A DNA stretch of 64,000 bases from Chitinophaga sp. GbtcB8. GTDB taxonomy: Bacteria; Bacteroidota; Bacteroidia; Chitinophagales; Chitinophagaceae. Made by a program: the position numbers and the translations under genes. A model generated the notes under the pieces. The model worked only from the letters and a program-made list of their open reading frames with translations. It was not told where the DNA came from and ran no database searches. The DNA lies in NCBI RefSeq assembly GCF_019091455.1, contig NZ_JAGXJN010000001.1, forward strand, positions 496,001 through 560,000, given 5' to 3'. Positions within the stretch are counted from its first letter, which is position 1, and each line of letters opens with the position of its first letter. This document shows, in pieces, positions 45,541-53,425 of the stretch.

Positions 45541-45639
45541 GGTCTTTCAGAGTTTGCAGGCAACAGCTTGCTGTGGATCTTTTTTATGCATGGCCAGCTC
45601 AACTGCCGGCTGGCTTTGGTGGCAAGCTACAAAACAAAA

Positions 45640-45665
45640 GCGGCAGAAAAAAATTGTCCTGCCGC
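45640..45665 (-). terminator. Terminator after bamD-rpoZ
   Basis: On the minus strand GCGGCAG pairs with CTGCCGC, followed by TTTTGTTTTG. It separates rpoZ from coaBC. Confidence 0.65.
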
Positions 45666-45675
45666 CTCTTAATAT

Positions 45676-45790
45676 AGTTGGCAGTTTGCAGTAAACAGCC
45701 TGCAGCTTACACTGCATACTACTTACTACCCACTGCCAACATATGAAATAATTTAAAGTGAACAGTTTGCATCGCTGCTAACTGCCAGTT
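45676..45790. repeat. Heptad-like array, GCAGTTT family, with inverted ends
   Basis: AGTTGGCAGTTTGCAGTAA begins the left arm. ACTGCCAAC (45732-45740) is the exact inverse of GTTGGCAGT (45677-45685). CAGTTTGCATCGCTGC and AACTGCCAGTTT follow at about 45764-45791, just before the rpoZ stop. Confidence 0.6.
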
Positions 45791-45796
45791 TATAAA

Positions 45797-46138
45797 TCAA
45801 CTGTACAGATCATCATCGTTCCGGCGGAAGTAGATCTTATCGTCCAGGAATTCTGAAGTAGCCTGGATAGCCGGGTTAGCCATTCTTTCATAGAAGCGGG
45901 ATATTTCTATCTGCTCCTTGTTCTCATGCACTTCCTCCAGGTTATCGGTATGGCTGGCAAATTCTTCCAGCTTGGAGTGCAGTTCTTCCTTTACAGATAT
46001 GTTGATCTGGTTGGCACGCTTAGCAATAACGGCAATAGACTCGTATAAATTGCCTGTTTTGCCTTTTATCTCCGTCGTGTTCTTGGTTTCTACCCAGGGA
46101 TTTAAACTACTGGTTAGATTTCTCTTTATTTTGCTCAT
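45797..46138 (-). CDS. rpoZ: RNA polymerase omega subunit (Bacteroidota type)
   Basis: Omega is a small subunit that helps assemble RNA polymerase around beta-prime. The 113-residue protein has the Bacteroidota omega form with TGNLYESIAVIAKRANQI in the middle and an acidic, C-terminal extension (RFYERMANPAIQATSEFLDDK). Its start lies 32 bases inside the 3' end of bamD, so it is translationally coupled. Confidence 0.9.
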   Translation of the reverse strand: MSKIKRNLTSSLNPWVETKNTTEIKGKTGNLYESIAVIAKRANQINISVKEELHSKLEEFASHTDNLEEVHENKEQIEISRFYERMANPAIQATSEFLDDKIYFRRNDDDLYS

Positions 46139-47078
46139 TCTCCAAGGGTTTATTGGTGTTAGAAGAATTGTTATAGTTATTAATACTATTAGAAGTATTC
46201 GTGTTAATGATGTTGTTCATGTCAGCCTTTGCTGCTTTGGCCCTGCGGGCACGCTCCTTTTCTATCTTTTCGGTTTCACTGTCCAGGGTTTTGATATTGC
46301 CCTGTGCCATGGCGTAGTATTTTTCCGCTTCCGGTTTCATTTTGCTGCTGGGGAAGTGGTCGGCAAAATCCATGTATTCCGTTACCACATCTTCATAGCG
46401 CTCTTTCTGTTTTTCCAGGATGCTATTCCGGGCGTACTGGAAATAAGCCTTGATAGCCATATACTTATAACCATCGCTCTTATCAGAATCCGGGTAGTTA
46501 CGCTGCAGGTTCTTAAAAGCAATAGCGGCAGACTTATAATACCCTAAGTTATAATATAATTCGGCGCTGTTGTACTCTTTTTGTTCCAGCTTACGGCGGC
46601 ACAGCTCTATTACCAGGTTAGCCTCTGCTACTTTATCCGATGTTGGATAGTTATTAATGTAGGTCTGCATAGCAGATATGGCCTTTATGGTATTGGTCTG
46701 GTCCAGGTTTACCTTGGGCGATTGTTTATAATAACAATAGGCCTGCATATAATCTACTTCCGTAGCATGCGGGCTGTTAGGGAACGCGTCCAGGTAGTTC
46801 TTGAAGTGAAAGGCCGCCTGCACATAATCCCTTACATAATATGAGCAGTAAGCATATTTGTAATAGATAGGCTCAAATTTATCAGTGCCTTTGTATACCG
46901 GGAACAGCTCTTCATACAGCATCTGTGCCTGGGTATACTTTTTCTTCTTGTACAACTTATCCGCATAGGTCAGCTTCTTACCGAAGTCCTTGCTTTTCTC
47001 TATCCGGCGCAGTTCCATGTTACAGGCGGAAGCCGCTACCATTGCAAACAGTGTGATGTATAAAAAGATTTTCCTCAT
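46107..47078 (-). CDS. bamD: Outer membrane assembly lipoprotein BamD
   Basis: BamD is the essential TPR lipoprotein of the BAM complex that inserts beta-barrels in the outer membrane. From the ATG at 47078 the protein is 323 residues. A lipoprotein signal ends AASAC (Cys19), TPR repeats fill about 40-260 (DKLYKKKKYTQAQMLYEELF, YYKSAAIAFKNLQRNYPDSD), then a charged helix and an Asn/Ser-rich tail (NTNTSNSINNYNNSSN). The tail overlaps rpoZ by 32 bases. A TTG or similar start five codons upstream is rejected. It has a full -7 element upstream. Confidence 0.92.
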   Translation of the reverse strand: MRKIFLYITLFAMVAASACNMELRRIEKSKDFGKKLTYADKLYKKKKYTQAQMLYEELFPVYKGTDKFEPIYYKYAYCSYYVRDYVQAAFHFKNYLDAFPNSPHATEVDYMQAYCYYKQSPKVNLDQTNTIKAISAMQTYINNYPTSDKVAEANLVIELCRRKLEQKEYNSAELYYNLGYYKSAAIAFKNLQRNYPDSDKSDGYKYMAIKAYFQYARNSILEKQKERYEDVVTEYMDFADHFPSSKMKPEAEKYYAMAQGNIKTLDSETEKIEKERARRAKAAKADMNNIINTNTSNSINNYNNSSNTNKPLENEQNKEKSNQ

Positions 47079-47090
47079 AAAAAAGAAGGG

Positions 47091-47098
47091 CAAAGGTA
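47091..47098 (-). promoter_or_regulatory. -7 element of bamD-rpoZ
   Basis: The minus strand reads TACCTTTG, an exact match to TAnnTTTG, 12 bases before the bamD ATG. The leader is predicted to be only about 7 bases. Confidence 0.6.
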
Positions 47099-47361
47099 CA
47101 AATTAAATGTAAATGTAGGGCTGGACAATATTTGCCGCTGTTAAAATTTTGCCAAAAGGCATAAATCACCGACCGGGCCGGTACTGCTGAAATTGGCTGA
47201 CTTTTTTTAAAAAGTTGCGGGGGTAAGGGGTGCAGGCGGCTATTGGCTGCTATAAAACAGGATTATGCATACCAGCTGTAAGCCTTTTCCAGGATTATGG
47301 CTGGCTATCCGGAAAGCTTCAAACCATTTCACAATCAGCATCTTACTACCAGGTGAATTTG

Positions 47362-47505
47362 GGCTTACTAATGGGCAAAGCTTACCCCACTACCGGCAAG
47401 TTCTTATCCGGCACAGCTATTCCCATGGCTTACTGATGGGCAAACCTTAGCCTGCTGCCGGCAGGTTCCTACCCGGCACAACTTATTATTATGGCTTATT
47501 GATAG
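47362..47505. repeat. Tandem imperfect 65-66-bp repeat
   Basis: Unit 1 (47362-47426) and unit 2 (47427-47492) both read GGCTTACTRATGGGCAAA, then TACC/TAGCC, GCCGGCARGTTC, TACCCGGCACA or close variants. A third copy (47493-47505) stops after GGCTTATTGAT. Both units end in a run like TATTCCCAT/TATTATTAT. Confidence 0.65.
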
Positions 47506-47569
47506 ATGAATTGAGACTTACCACTTGCTTACCCTCACCAAGAGCTACCAGCAGGGCACAAAAAAAGAG

Positions 47570-47587
47570 GCAACGCCCCTTATTAAC
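47570..47587 (-). terminator. Orphan terminator-like hairpin facing the minus strand
   Basis: On the minus strand AAGGGGC-GTT-GCCTCTT (one G-T pair) is followed by TTTTT. No minus-strand gene lies upstream of it. It would stop antisense transcripts or a small RNA from the mraZ leader side. Confidence 0.35.
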
Positions 47588-47730
47588 AATAATATCACAT
47601 ATAATCACACGTTATTCACATATGCACCAGCACTATCCACACTCCTAGGGGCATAAATCCCCGGTAAGCCCAATAGAAAGGACAGTTCTCCCCTGTGGAA
47701 AAAATTTAGAATGCATTTTTTCGTTAAAAA

Positions 47731-47755
47731 GTGGGAAAAAGTGTTATTTTGTGTT
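47731..47755 (+). promoter_or_regulatory. Probable MraZ operator: three GTG boxes at 10-base spacing
   Basis: GTGGG at 47731, GTGTT at 47741 and GTGTT at 47751 are each preceded by AAAA or TTTT, giving exact period 10. Known MraZ operators are direct repeats with TGGGA- or GTGG-like cores at 10-base spacing upstream of mraZ. TTATTTTG (47743-47750) overlaps as a possible -7 element, with TTTTTTCG about 19 bases upstream. Confidence 0.65.
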
Positions 47756-47760
47756 AGAAA

Positions 47761-47793
47761 ATGGATTTCAAGGATTTTCGCCCCCCAATATGA
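47761..47793 (+). CDS. Possible 10-codon upstream ORF overlapping the mraZ start
   Basis: The ATG at 47761 opens MDFKDFRPPI and stops with TGA at 47791-47793, overlapping the mraZ ATG (47790) as ATGA. It starts right after the operator, near the predicted transcript start. It may be a coupled leader peptide or chance. Confidence 0.3.
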   Translation: MDFKDFRPPI

Positions 47794-48254
47794 CAGGTTT
47801 TCTCGGTGAATATGAGGCTACGCTGGACGCAAAAGGGCGCTTTCTACTACCTGCCGGTTTCAAAAAGCAGTTAGCAGAAGGGGCCGGCGAGCAGTTTGTG
47901 CTAAACCGGGGGTTTGAAAAGTGTTTGACCTTGTATCCCATGAATGAGTGGCAGCCCATATTTGAACGCATCAGTAAGCTGAACGATTTTGACCCGAAAG
48001 TTAGGGAATTTCGCCGCTACTTTTTGAACGGCGCCACCATTCTGGACCTGGACAGCGCAGGCAGGTTATTGATTCCCAAGAATTTAATGACATATGCCAG
48101 CCTGGAGAAAGACATTATACTGGCAGCAGCCACTAATAAAATCGAGATCTGGGATATAAGTAAGTACCAGGAGTTCTTTGAAAATTTCTCACCAGGAGCC
48201 TTCAGTGATCTGGCGCAACAGGTGATGACCGGAGACAGTAACGCTCAAAGCTAA
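47790..48254 (+). CDS. mraZ: Transcriptional regulator MraZ
   Basis: MraZ is a double-AbrB-fold DNA-binding protein that represses the division and cell wall cluster. The 154-residue protein shows both conserved motifs: LDAKGRFLLPAGFKKQL near the N-terminus and LDLDSAGRLLIPKNL near residue 95. The ATG at 47790 gives the family start MTGFLGEYEATLD; a GTG at 47751 in the same frame would add 13 residues but lies in the operator. It is the first gene of the cluster that runs to ftsZ. Confidence 0.94.
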   Translation: MTGFLGEYEATLDAKGRFLLPAGFKKQLAEGAGEQFVLNRGFEKCLTLYPMNEWQPIFERISKLNDFDPKVREFRRYFLNGATILDLDSAGRLLIPKNLMTYASLEKDIILAAATNKIEIWDISKYQEFFENFSPGAFSDLAQQVMTGDSNAQS

Positions 48255-48347
48255 ATGCAAAAGGCTTAACGCTATAGTAAACCCGGACCTGGGTACCGTA
48301 GCGCGTTCAGGCGCCACGCCTTCAGCGGTTGGCATAATTAATAAGTC

Positions 48348-49259
48348 ATGGAAGCATCTCAATATCATTTACCAGTATTGCTGCAGGAAGTTATAGACAA
48401 CCTGCAGATACGCCCGGACGGCACTTATGTGGATGCCACCTTTGGTGGTGGCGGGCATTCCAGGGCCATCCTTTCGCAGTTAGGCCCCAATGGCCGGCTG
48501 CTGGTATTTGACCAGGATGAAGATGCTTACCGCAACCGTATTGAAGACGAGCGCGTAACCTTTGTACAACACAACTTCCGCCATCTACAGCGGTTCCTGA
48601 AACTGTACAAGGCTACTGAGGCAGACGGTATACTGGCAGACCTGGGCGTGTCCAGCTACCAGTTTGATACCGCTGAAAGAGGTTTCAGCACCCGCTTTGA
48701 AGGCAATATGGATATGCGCATGGATACCCGCTCGCCCCTTACTGCATCACAGGTGCTCCAAACCTATTCAGAAAAGGCGCTGCACCTGCTGTTCCAGGAG
48801 TATGGAGAGGTTACCAACGCCCGTACTTTGGCCAAAACCATTGTAACGCAGCGTAAAACACATCCCCTGCGCACCATCAGCGAATTCAAGTCCCTGATAC
48901 AGCCCATTGTAAAAGGCAATCCGCAAAAGTACCTGGCACAAGTATTCCAGGCATTGCGTATAGTCGTGAACGATGAGCTGGGCGCACTGAAAGAGCTGCT
49001 GCAGCAATCAGCGCAGGTATTAAAGCCGGGGGGCCGGCTGGCCGTTATCACCTTCCACTCGCTGGAAGACAGGCTGGTGAAAAATTTCATGAAAACTGGA
49101 CAGTTCGAGATCCAGGACTCGTCTTACGATTTCACTACTGCCCCTCCCCCTAAGACCTTCCAACTGATTACCAAGAAACCCATCACCGCAGGCGACGCAG
49201 AATTGAAGCAGAACACAAGAGCAAGAAGCGCTAAACTGAGGGTGGCGGAGAAGATTTAA
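48348..49259 (+). CDS. rsmH: 16S rRNA (cytosine(1402)-N4)-methyltransferase RsmH
   Basis: RsmH methylates N4 of C1402 in 16S rRNA. The 303-residue protein has the SAM motif VDATFGGGGHSRAIL, the segment ILADLGVSSYQFDTAERGFSTR, the MDMRMD motif and the C-terminal ITFHSLEDRLVKNF. It sits between mraZ and ftsL, as in most division clusters. The 93-base gap to mraZ is rich in G and C but has no clear terminator. Confidence 0.96.
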   Translation: MEASQYHLPVLLQEVIDNLQIRPDGTYVDATFGGGGHSRAILSQLGPNGRLLVFDQDEDAYRNRIEDERVTFVQHNFRHLQRFLKLYKATEADGILADLGVSSYQFDTAERGFSTRFEGNMDMRMDTRSPLTASQVLQTYSEKALHLLFQEYGEVTNARTLAKTIVTQRKTHPLRTISEFKSLIQPIVKGNPQKYLAQVFQALRIVVNDELGALKELLQQSAQVLKPGGRLAVITFHSLEDRLVKNFMKTGQFEIQDSSYDFTTAPPPKTFQLITKKPITAGDAELKQNTRARSAKLRVAEKI

Positions 49260-49260
49260 T

Positions 49261-49340
49261 AATGTGTAAATGTGCAGATATGCATATGTGCAAATGAATA
49301 ACAGCATAACACCGCATTTGCACATTTGCATATTTGCACA
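49261..49340. repeat. Eight-base word array, ATGTGCAA/TTTGCACA family, inverted pair
   Basis: The left arm is AATGTGTAAATGTGCAGATA then TGCATATGTGCAAATG (49261-49296). The right arm is GCATTTGCACATTTGC then ATATTTGCACA (49314-49340). It fills most of the rsmH-ftsL gap within the operon. Confidence 0.75.
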
Positions 49341-49357
49341 CCTAAAAATTTATTACC

Positions 49358-49738
49358 GTGTTGCAGGAAGAGTTATTGGAAGAAGAAATTGAACAGGAAG
49401 AAGATAGTCCGGAAGTACCGGAGGCGCCGGAACAGAAAAAGGAATGGCGCCTGCGCATCAACTACCGGGCCCTTACGCAAAATATGCCCTTCATCCTGTT
49501 CCTGAGCTGCCTGGCGCTGGTATACATAGCCAACAGCCACTTTGCGGAAAAAAAGATCCGCAACATTAACAAGCTGGGAAGGGAAATAAAAGAGCTGCGC
49601 TGGGAATACCTGAATGTGAAAAGTGAGCTGATGTTCCGCAGTAAAATGAGTGAGGTGAGCAAAGCCGTAGAACCGCTGGGATTGAAAACGCTCAACAATC
49701 CACCGCAGAAAATTGAAATTAAAAAGAAAGAGAAGTAG
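49358..49738 (+). CDS. ftsL: FtsL-like division protein
   Basis: The 126-residue protein has an acidic N-terminus (LLEEEIEQEEDSPEVPE), a single membrane helix (about residues 46-65, FILFLSCLALVYIA) and a periplasmic coiled coil (RNINKLGREIKELRWEYLNV). This is the FtsL layout, and its place between rsmH and ftsI fits. Translation starts with GTG. FtsL joins FtsB and FtsQ to activate septal synthesis; FtsB is not visible here. Sequence similarity to enteric FtsL is low, as usual. Confidence 0.85.
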   Translation: MLQEELLEEEIEQEEDSPEVPEAPEQKKEWRLRINYRALTQNMPFILFLSCLALVYIANSHFAEKKIRNINKLGREIKELRWEYLNVKSELMFRSKMSEVSKAVEPLGLKTLNNPPQKIEIKKKEK

Positions 49739-49767
49739 GAAATACCGCTTACTTCATTTCATCATAT

Positions 49768-51876
49768 ATGGAAATAAAGAAAGACATACTATGGCGCGTT
49801 TACCTCTGCTTTATCGGCATGGTGCTGTTTGGCGTGGTAATACTGGCTAAGGTGTTCATGCTGCAGAATGTAGAAGGCAACTACTGGCGCAGCATGGCCG
49901 ATAGCCTGCACACAAGTTATGTCTCGCTGGATGCGGAAAGAGGGACCATTTATTCAGAGGAAGGGAGAATGCTCTCTACCTCTATCCCCTATTTTGATCT
50001 GCGGATAGATTTTGCGGCCGATGGCCTGCGCGATAAGAACGGACAGGTGTTTAAAGAGAACGTGGATTCTTTGTCCGGCTACCTCTCCCGCCTGTTTGGC
50101 GACCGCACCACAGCGGAGTACAAACAGCTGCTGCGGGAAGGGTATAAAAGCAAAGACCGTTACTTTCTGCTGAAACGTAACGTACCCTTTAACCAGTTCC
50201 AGGAGCTGCGCACCTTTCCCATGTTCCGGCTGGGCCCCAATAAAGGCGGGCTGATAGCAGAAACCCGCAACAAACGCATTAATCCCTTTAAGCTGCTGGC
50301 CAACAGAACCATTGGCTTGTCAAGGGAAAATGCCCAGAACGTAGGCCTGGAAAGAACTTACGATGCTTACCTGAAAGGGATGACCGGTAAAAGACTGATG
50401 CGCCGCATTGCCGGCGGCACCTTTGTTCCGGTAGAAGGATATGATATTGAGCCGGAAGATGGCCATGATGTGAACACCACGCTGGATGTGAACATGCAGG
50501 ACATTGTAGAAAACGCCCTCATGAATATGATGGTGGAGAACGAAGCAGAACACGGCAGCTGCATATTAATGGAAGTAAAGACCGGCAAAATAAAAGCCAT
50601 TGCCAACTTAGGCAGGCAGCCGGATGGCAGTTACTTTGAGGACATGAATTATGCCCTGCAGGTAGGCGAGCCGGGATCTACTTTCAAACTGGCCACCGTG
50701 ATCTCTGTGCTGGAAGACAAGTACACCACCATGAACGGTATGGTAGACCTGAACTACGGACGCTGGCAGGTAGGCCGCAGAACAGTATATGATTCTGAGC
50801 CACACCACCGTACAAACGTAACCGTTAAACAGGCTTTTGAGCTGAGCTCTAATGTTGGTATGGCCAAGCTGGCCTATCAGTATTACAGCAAACAGCCCAA
50901 CAACTTTGTAGCACATTTAAAAAAGCTGCGCCTGGATAAACATACCGGTATTGACCTGGAAGGCGAAGGATGGCCGGTGATAAAAACCACCGCATCCAAA
51001 ACCTGGAGCGCTACCTCCCTGCCCTGGATGGCATTTGGGTACGAGGTGTTAATAAGCCCGCTGCAAACCTGCATGTTATATAATGCAGTAGCCAACAACG
51101 GTAAAATGATGAAACCGTACCTCGTAAATAACATTATGGAATACGGGAAGGTGGAGAAACAGTTTGAGCCAACGGTAGTAATGGATAGCATTTGCTCCCG
51201 CAGCACGCTGAAGCAGGTGAAGAAAATGCTGGAAGGCGTAGTGCTGGAAGGCACCGCAAAAAAATTATGGACACCGTATTACTCCTTTGCCGGCAAAACC
51301 GGTACCGCACTGGTAGCCAATGGCAAAAGAGGATATGCAGATAAGATTTACCAATCCTCATTTGCCGGTTATTTCCCGGCAAATGATCCGCAGTATACCT
51401 GTGTGGTAGTGATCAAGAATAAAGCGCATGCCGCAAGGTTCTACGGCGCATCCGTAGCAGGCCCGGTGTTCCGCGAAGTGGCAGATAAATTATATGCCAT
51501 TGCCGTGGAAAAACAAAAACCGTTAAAAACTACCATGCGCCTGGATTCTATGCTGGCGCTGAAGAACGGGAAAGGTACTGAGCTGAAAGAGATCTTAACT
51601 ACCCTGCACCTGCCCTGGCAGGGCCCGGCGGTAACCAGCACCAACTGGGTAAGCGCATCAGTGAATGAGCAGCAGGTAGCGCTGGAACCGGTAAAACAGC
51701 TGAAAGGCGCAGTGCCGGATGTAAAGGGAATGGGATTAAAAGATGCACTGTATTTGCTGGAAAATGCAGGACTGCGTGTAGAGATCAGGGGCTCGGGTAA
51801 AGTGATCACACAATCCATACCCGGCGGCAGTAAGATAGGCAGGGATCAAACGATCGTAATTGAACTGAACACTTAA
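49768..51876 (+). CDS. ftsI: Division transpeptidase (class B PBP, FtsI type) with PASTA domain
   Basis: FtsI crosslinks septal peptidoglycan with its transpeptidase domain. The 702-residue protein has an N-terminal membrane helix (about 9-32), a dimerisation domain, and the catalytic motifs Ser304-xx-Lys307 (GSTFK), SSN (360-362) and KTGT (510-513). A PASTA domain ends the protein (VPDVKGMGLKDALYLLENAG, about 650-702). It is followed by a strong hairpin (51886-51917). Confidence 0.95.
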   Translation: MEIKKDILWRVYLCFIGMVLFGVVILAKVFMLQNVEGNYWRSMADSLHTSYVSLDAERGTIYSEEGRMLSTSIPYFDLRIDFAADGLRDKNGQVFKENVDSLSGYLSRLFGDRTTAEYKQLLREGYKSKDRYFLLKRNVPFNQFQELRTFPMFRLGPNKGGLIAETRNKRINPFKLLANRTIGLSRENAQNVGLERTYDAYLKGMTGKRLMRRIAGGTFVPVEGYDIEPEDGHDVNTTLDVNMQDIVENALMNMMVENEAEHGSCILMEVKTGKIKAIANLGRQPDGSYFEDMNYALQVGEPGSTFKLATVISVLEDKYTTMNGMVDLNYGRWQVGRRTVYDSEPHHRTNVTVKQAFELSSNVGMAKLAYQYYSKQPNNFVAHLKKLRLDKHTGIDLEGEGWPVIKTTASKTWSATSLPWMAFGYEVLISPLQTCMLYNAVANNGKMMKPYLVNNIMEYGKVEKQFEPTVVMDSICSRSTLKQVKKMLEGVVLEGTAKKLWTPYYSFAGKTGTALVANGKRGYADKIYQSSFAGYFPANDPQYTCVVVIKNKAHAARFYGASVAGPVFREVADKLYAIAVEKQKPLKTTMRLDSMLALKNGKGTELKEILTTLHLPWQGPAVTSTNWVSASVNEQQVALEPVKQLKGAVPDVKGMGLKDALYLLENAGLRVEIRGSGKVITQSIPGGSKIGRDQTIVIELNT

Positions 51877-51885
51877 AAAAATTAC

Positions 51886-51917
51886 AGACCTGGCCGGTTT
51901 TAGAACCGGCCAGGTCT
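51886..51917 (+). promoter_or_regulatory. Strong 14-bp intercistronic hairpin between ftsI and murE
   Basis: AGACCTGGCCGGTT pairs perfectly with AACCGGCCAGGTCT around TTAG. Only a T-poor tail follows, so it is not a classic terminator. It may attenuate or protect transcript ends within the cluster. Confidence 0.6.
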
Positions 51918-51935
51918 TAGAAGTATAAACGCAGC

Positions 51936-53402
51936 ATGCAGTTATTAAGAGACATATTATACAGTGTAAGCATCCAGGCGGTGCACGGGAATAATAATAT
52001 TTCCGTGAACGAGCTGCGCATAGATTCCAGGGCTGTACAACCCGGCGATGCATTCATTGCCATAAAAGGGGTACATACGGATGGCCATACTTTTATTGCA
52101 AAAGCCATTGAGCTGGGCGCAGCTGCCGTGATCTGTGAAGTGCTGCCTGAAACGCTGCTGGAGCAGGTATGTTATATACAGGTAGCAGACAGTACGCATG
52201 CCTGCGGTGTAATGGCCGATAACTTTTATCAGCACCCCTCCCGTAACCTGCAGCTGGTAGGTGTTACAGGTACCAATGGTAAAACCACCATTGCCACCCT
52301 GCTGTTTAAGCTGTTTACAAAGATGGGTTATCATTGCGGATTGCTATCTACCGTACAAAACCAGATAGGCGATACCGTTATACCCGCTACACATACCACA
52401 CCGGATGCCATCAGCCTTAACGCGCTGCTGGCGCAAATGGTGGCAGATGGCTGCCAGTATGCGTTTATGGAAGTAAGCTCCCATGCCATACACCAGCAAA
52501 GGATAGCCGGTTTAAAGTTTGCCGGTGGTATTTTCAGCAACATCACACACGATCACCTGGATTATCATAAAACCTTTGATGAATACATCCGCGTGAAAAA
52601 GGCATTCTTTGACGGCCTGCCCAATACCGCGTTTGCGCTCACCAACCTGGATGATAAGCGCGGCAATGTAATGCTGCAAAATACCAAAGCCCGCAAAGCC
52701 ACGTACAGCCTGCGCACCATGGCCGACTTTAAAGGCAAGATCCTGGAGAATAACCTTACAGGACTGATCATGCAGGTAGGCGAGCAGGAAGTACACTTCC
52801 GCCTTATCGGGGAATTTAATGCCTATAACCTGCTGGCCGTATATGGCGCCGGCGTATTGCTGAACCAGGATAAACATACGGTGCTGCAGGCCCTGAGCAA
52901 CCTGCAGGGTGCAGAAGGCCGCTTTGATTATATTTTATCAGACAGCCAGCGTATTATCGGGATCGTGGATTATGCCCATACCCCGGATGCTTTGCTGAAT
53001 GTACTGGCCACTATCAAGAACCTGCGCAAAGGGAATGAGCAGGTGATCACCGTGGTAGGCTGCGGAGGTGACCGTGATACCGCCAAACGCCCTATAATGG
53101 CGCAGGTAGCGGCAGAGCATAGTGATAAGGTGATACTGACCTCCGACAACCCGCGCTCTGAAGATCCGGCAGCTATTATACAAGCTATGGAAGCAGGCGT
53201 GCCGGTGCACCAGAAGAAAAAAGTATTGTCCATAACCGACCGGAAGGAAGCGATCAAAACCGCTATCAGCCTGGCTAACCCGGAAGATATTGTTTTGGTG
53301 GCGGGCAAAGGACATGAAAAATACCAGGACATCAAGGGCGTAAAACACCCGTTTGACGATAAAGCCGTGCTGCTGGAAATGATGCGGATGATGGAAAAAT
53401 AG
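51936..53402 (+). CDS. murE: UDP-MurNAc-tripeptide synthetase MurE (meso-DAP adding)
   Basis: MurE adds the third amino acid to the peptidoglycan stem. The 488-residue protein has the ATP motif GVTGTNGKTT (109-118) and the DNPR motif (near residue 403) that selects meso-diaminopimelate over lysine. The central domain includes EVSSHAIHQQR and THDHLDYHKTFDEY. It follows ftsI by 59 bases and precedes mraY by 23 bases. Confidence 0.95.
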   Translation: MQLLRDILYSVSIQAVHGNNNISVNELRIDSRAVQPGDAFIAIKGVHTDGHTFIAKAIELGAAAVICEVLPETLLEQVCYIQVADSTHACGVMADNFYQHPSRNLQLVGVTGTNGKTTIATLLFKLFTKMGYHCGLLSTVQNQIGDTVIPATHTTPDAISLNALLAQMVADGCQYAFMEVSSHAIHQQRIAGLKFAGGIFSNITHDHLDYHKTFDEYIRVKKAFFDGLPNTAFALTNLDDKRGNVMLQNTKARKATYSLRTMADFKGKILENNLTGLIMQVGEQEVHFRLIGEFNAYNLLAVYGAGVLLNQDKHTVLQALSNLQGAEGRFDYILSDSQRIIGIVDYAHTPDALLNVLATIKNLRKGNEQVITVVGCGGDRDTAKRPIMAQVAAEHSDKVILTSDNPRSEDPAAIIQAMEAGVPVHQKKKVLSITDRKEAIKTAISLANPEDIVLVAGKGHEKYQDIKGVKHPFDDKAVLLEMMRMMEK

Positions 53403-53425
53403 AATGTACGAGGACTAACTAACTT

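Larger units (their letters stand above)
47099..47789. other. 690-bp non-coding region between bamD and mraZ
   Basis: No convincing gene is present. The region holds a two-and-a-bit unit tandem repeat (47362-47505), a small hairpin followed on the minus strand by a T-run (47570-47587), a GGGG-7-CCCC hairpin (47648-47662), and the mraZ promoter and operator (47717-47760). Confidence 0.65.

Noticed and set aside
47230..47436. Open frame of 68 codons on the plus strand
   Set aside because: It crosses the 65-bp tandem repeat and shows no conserved pattern.
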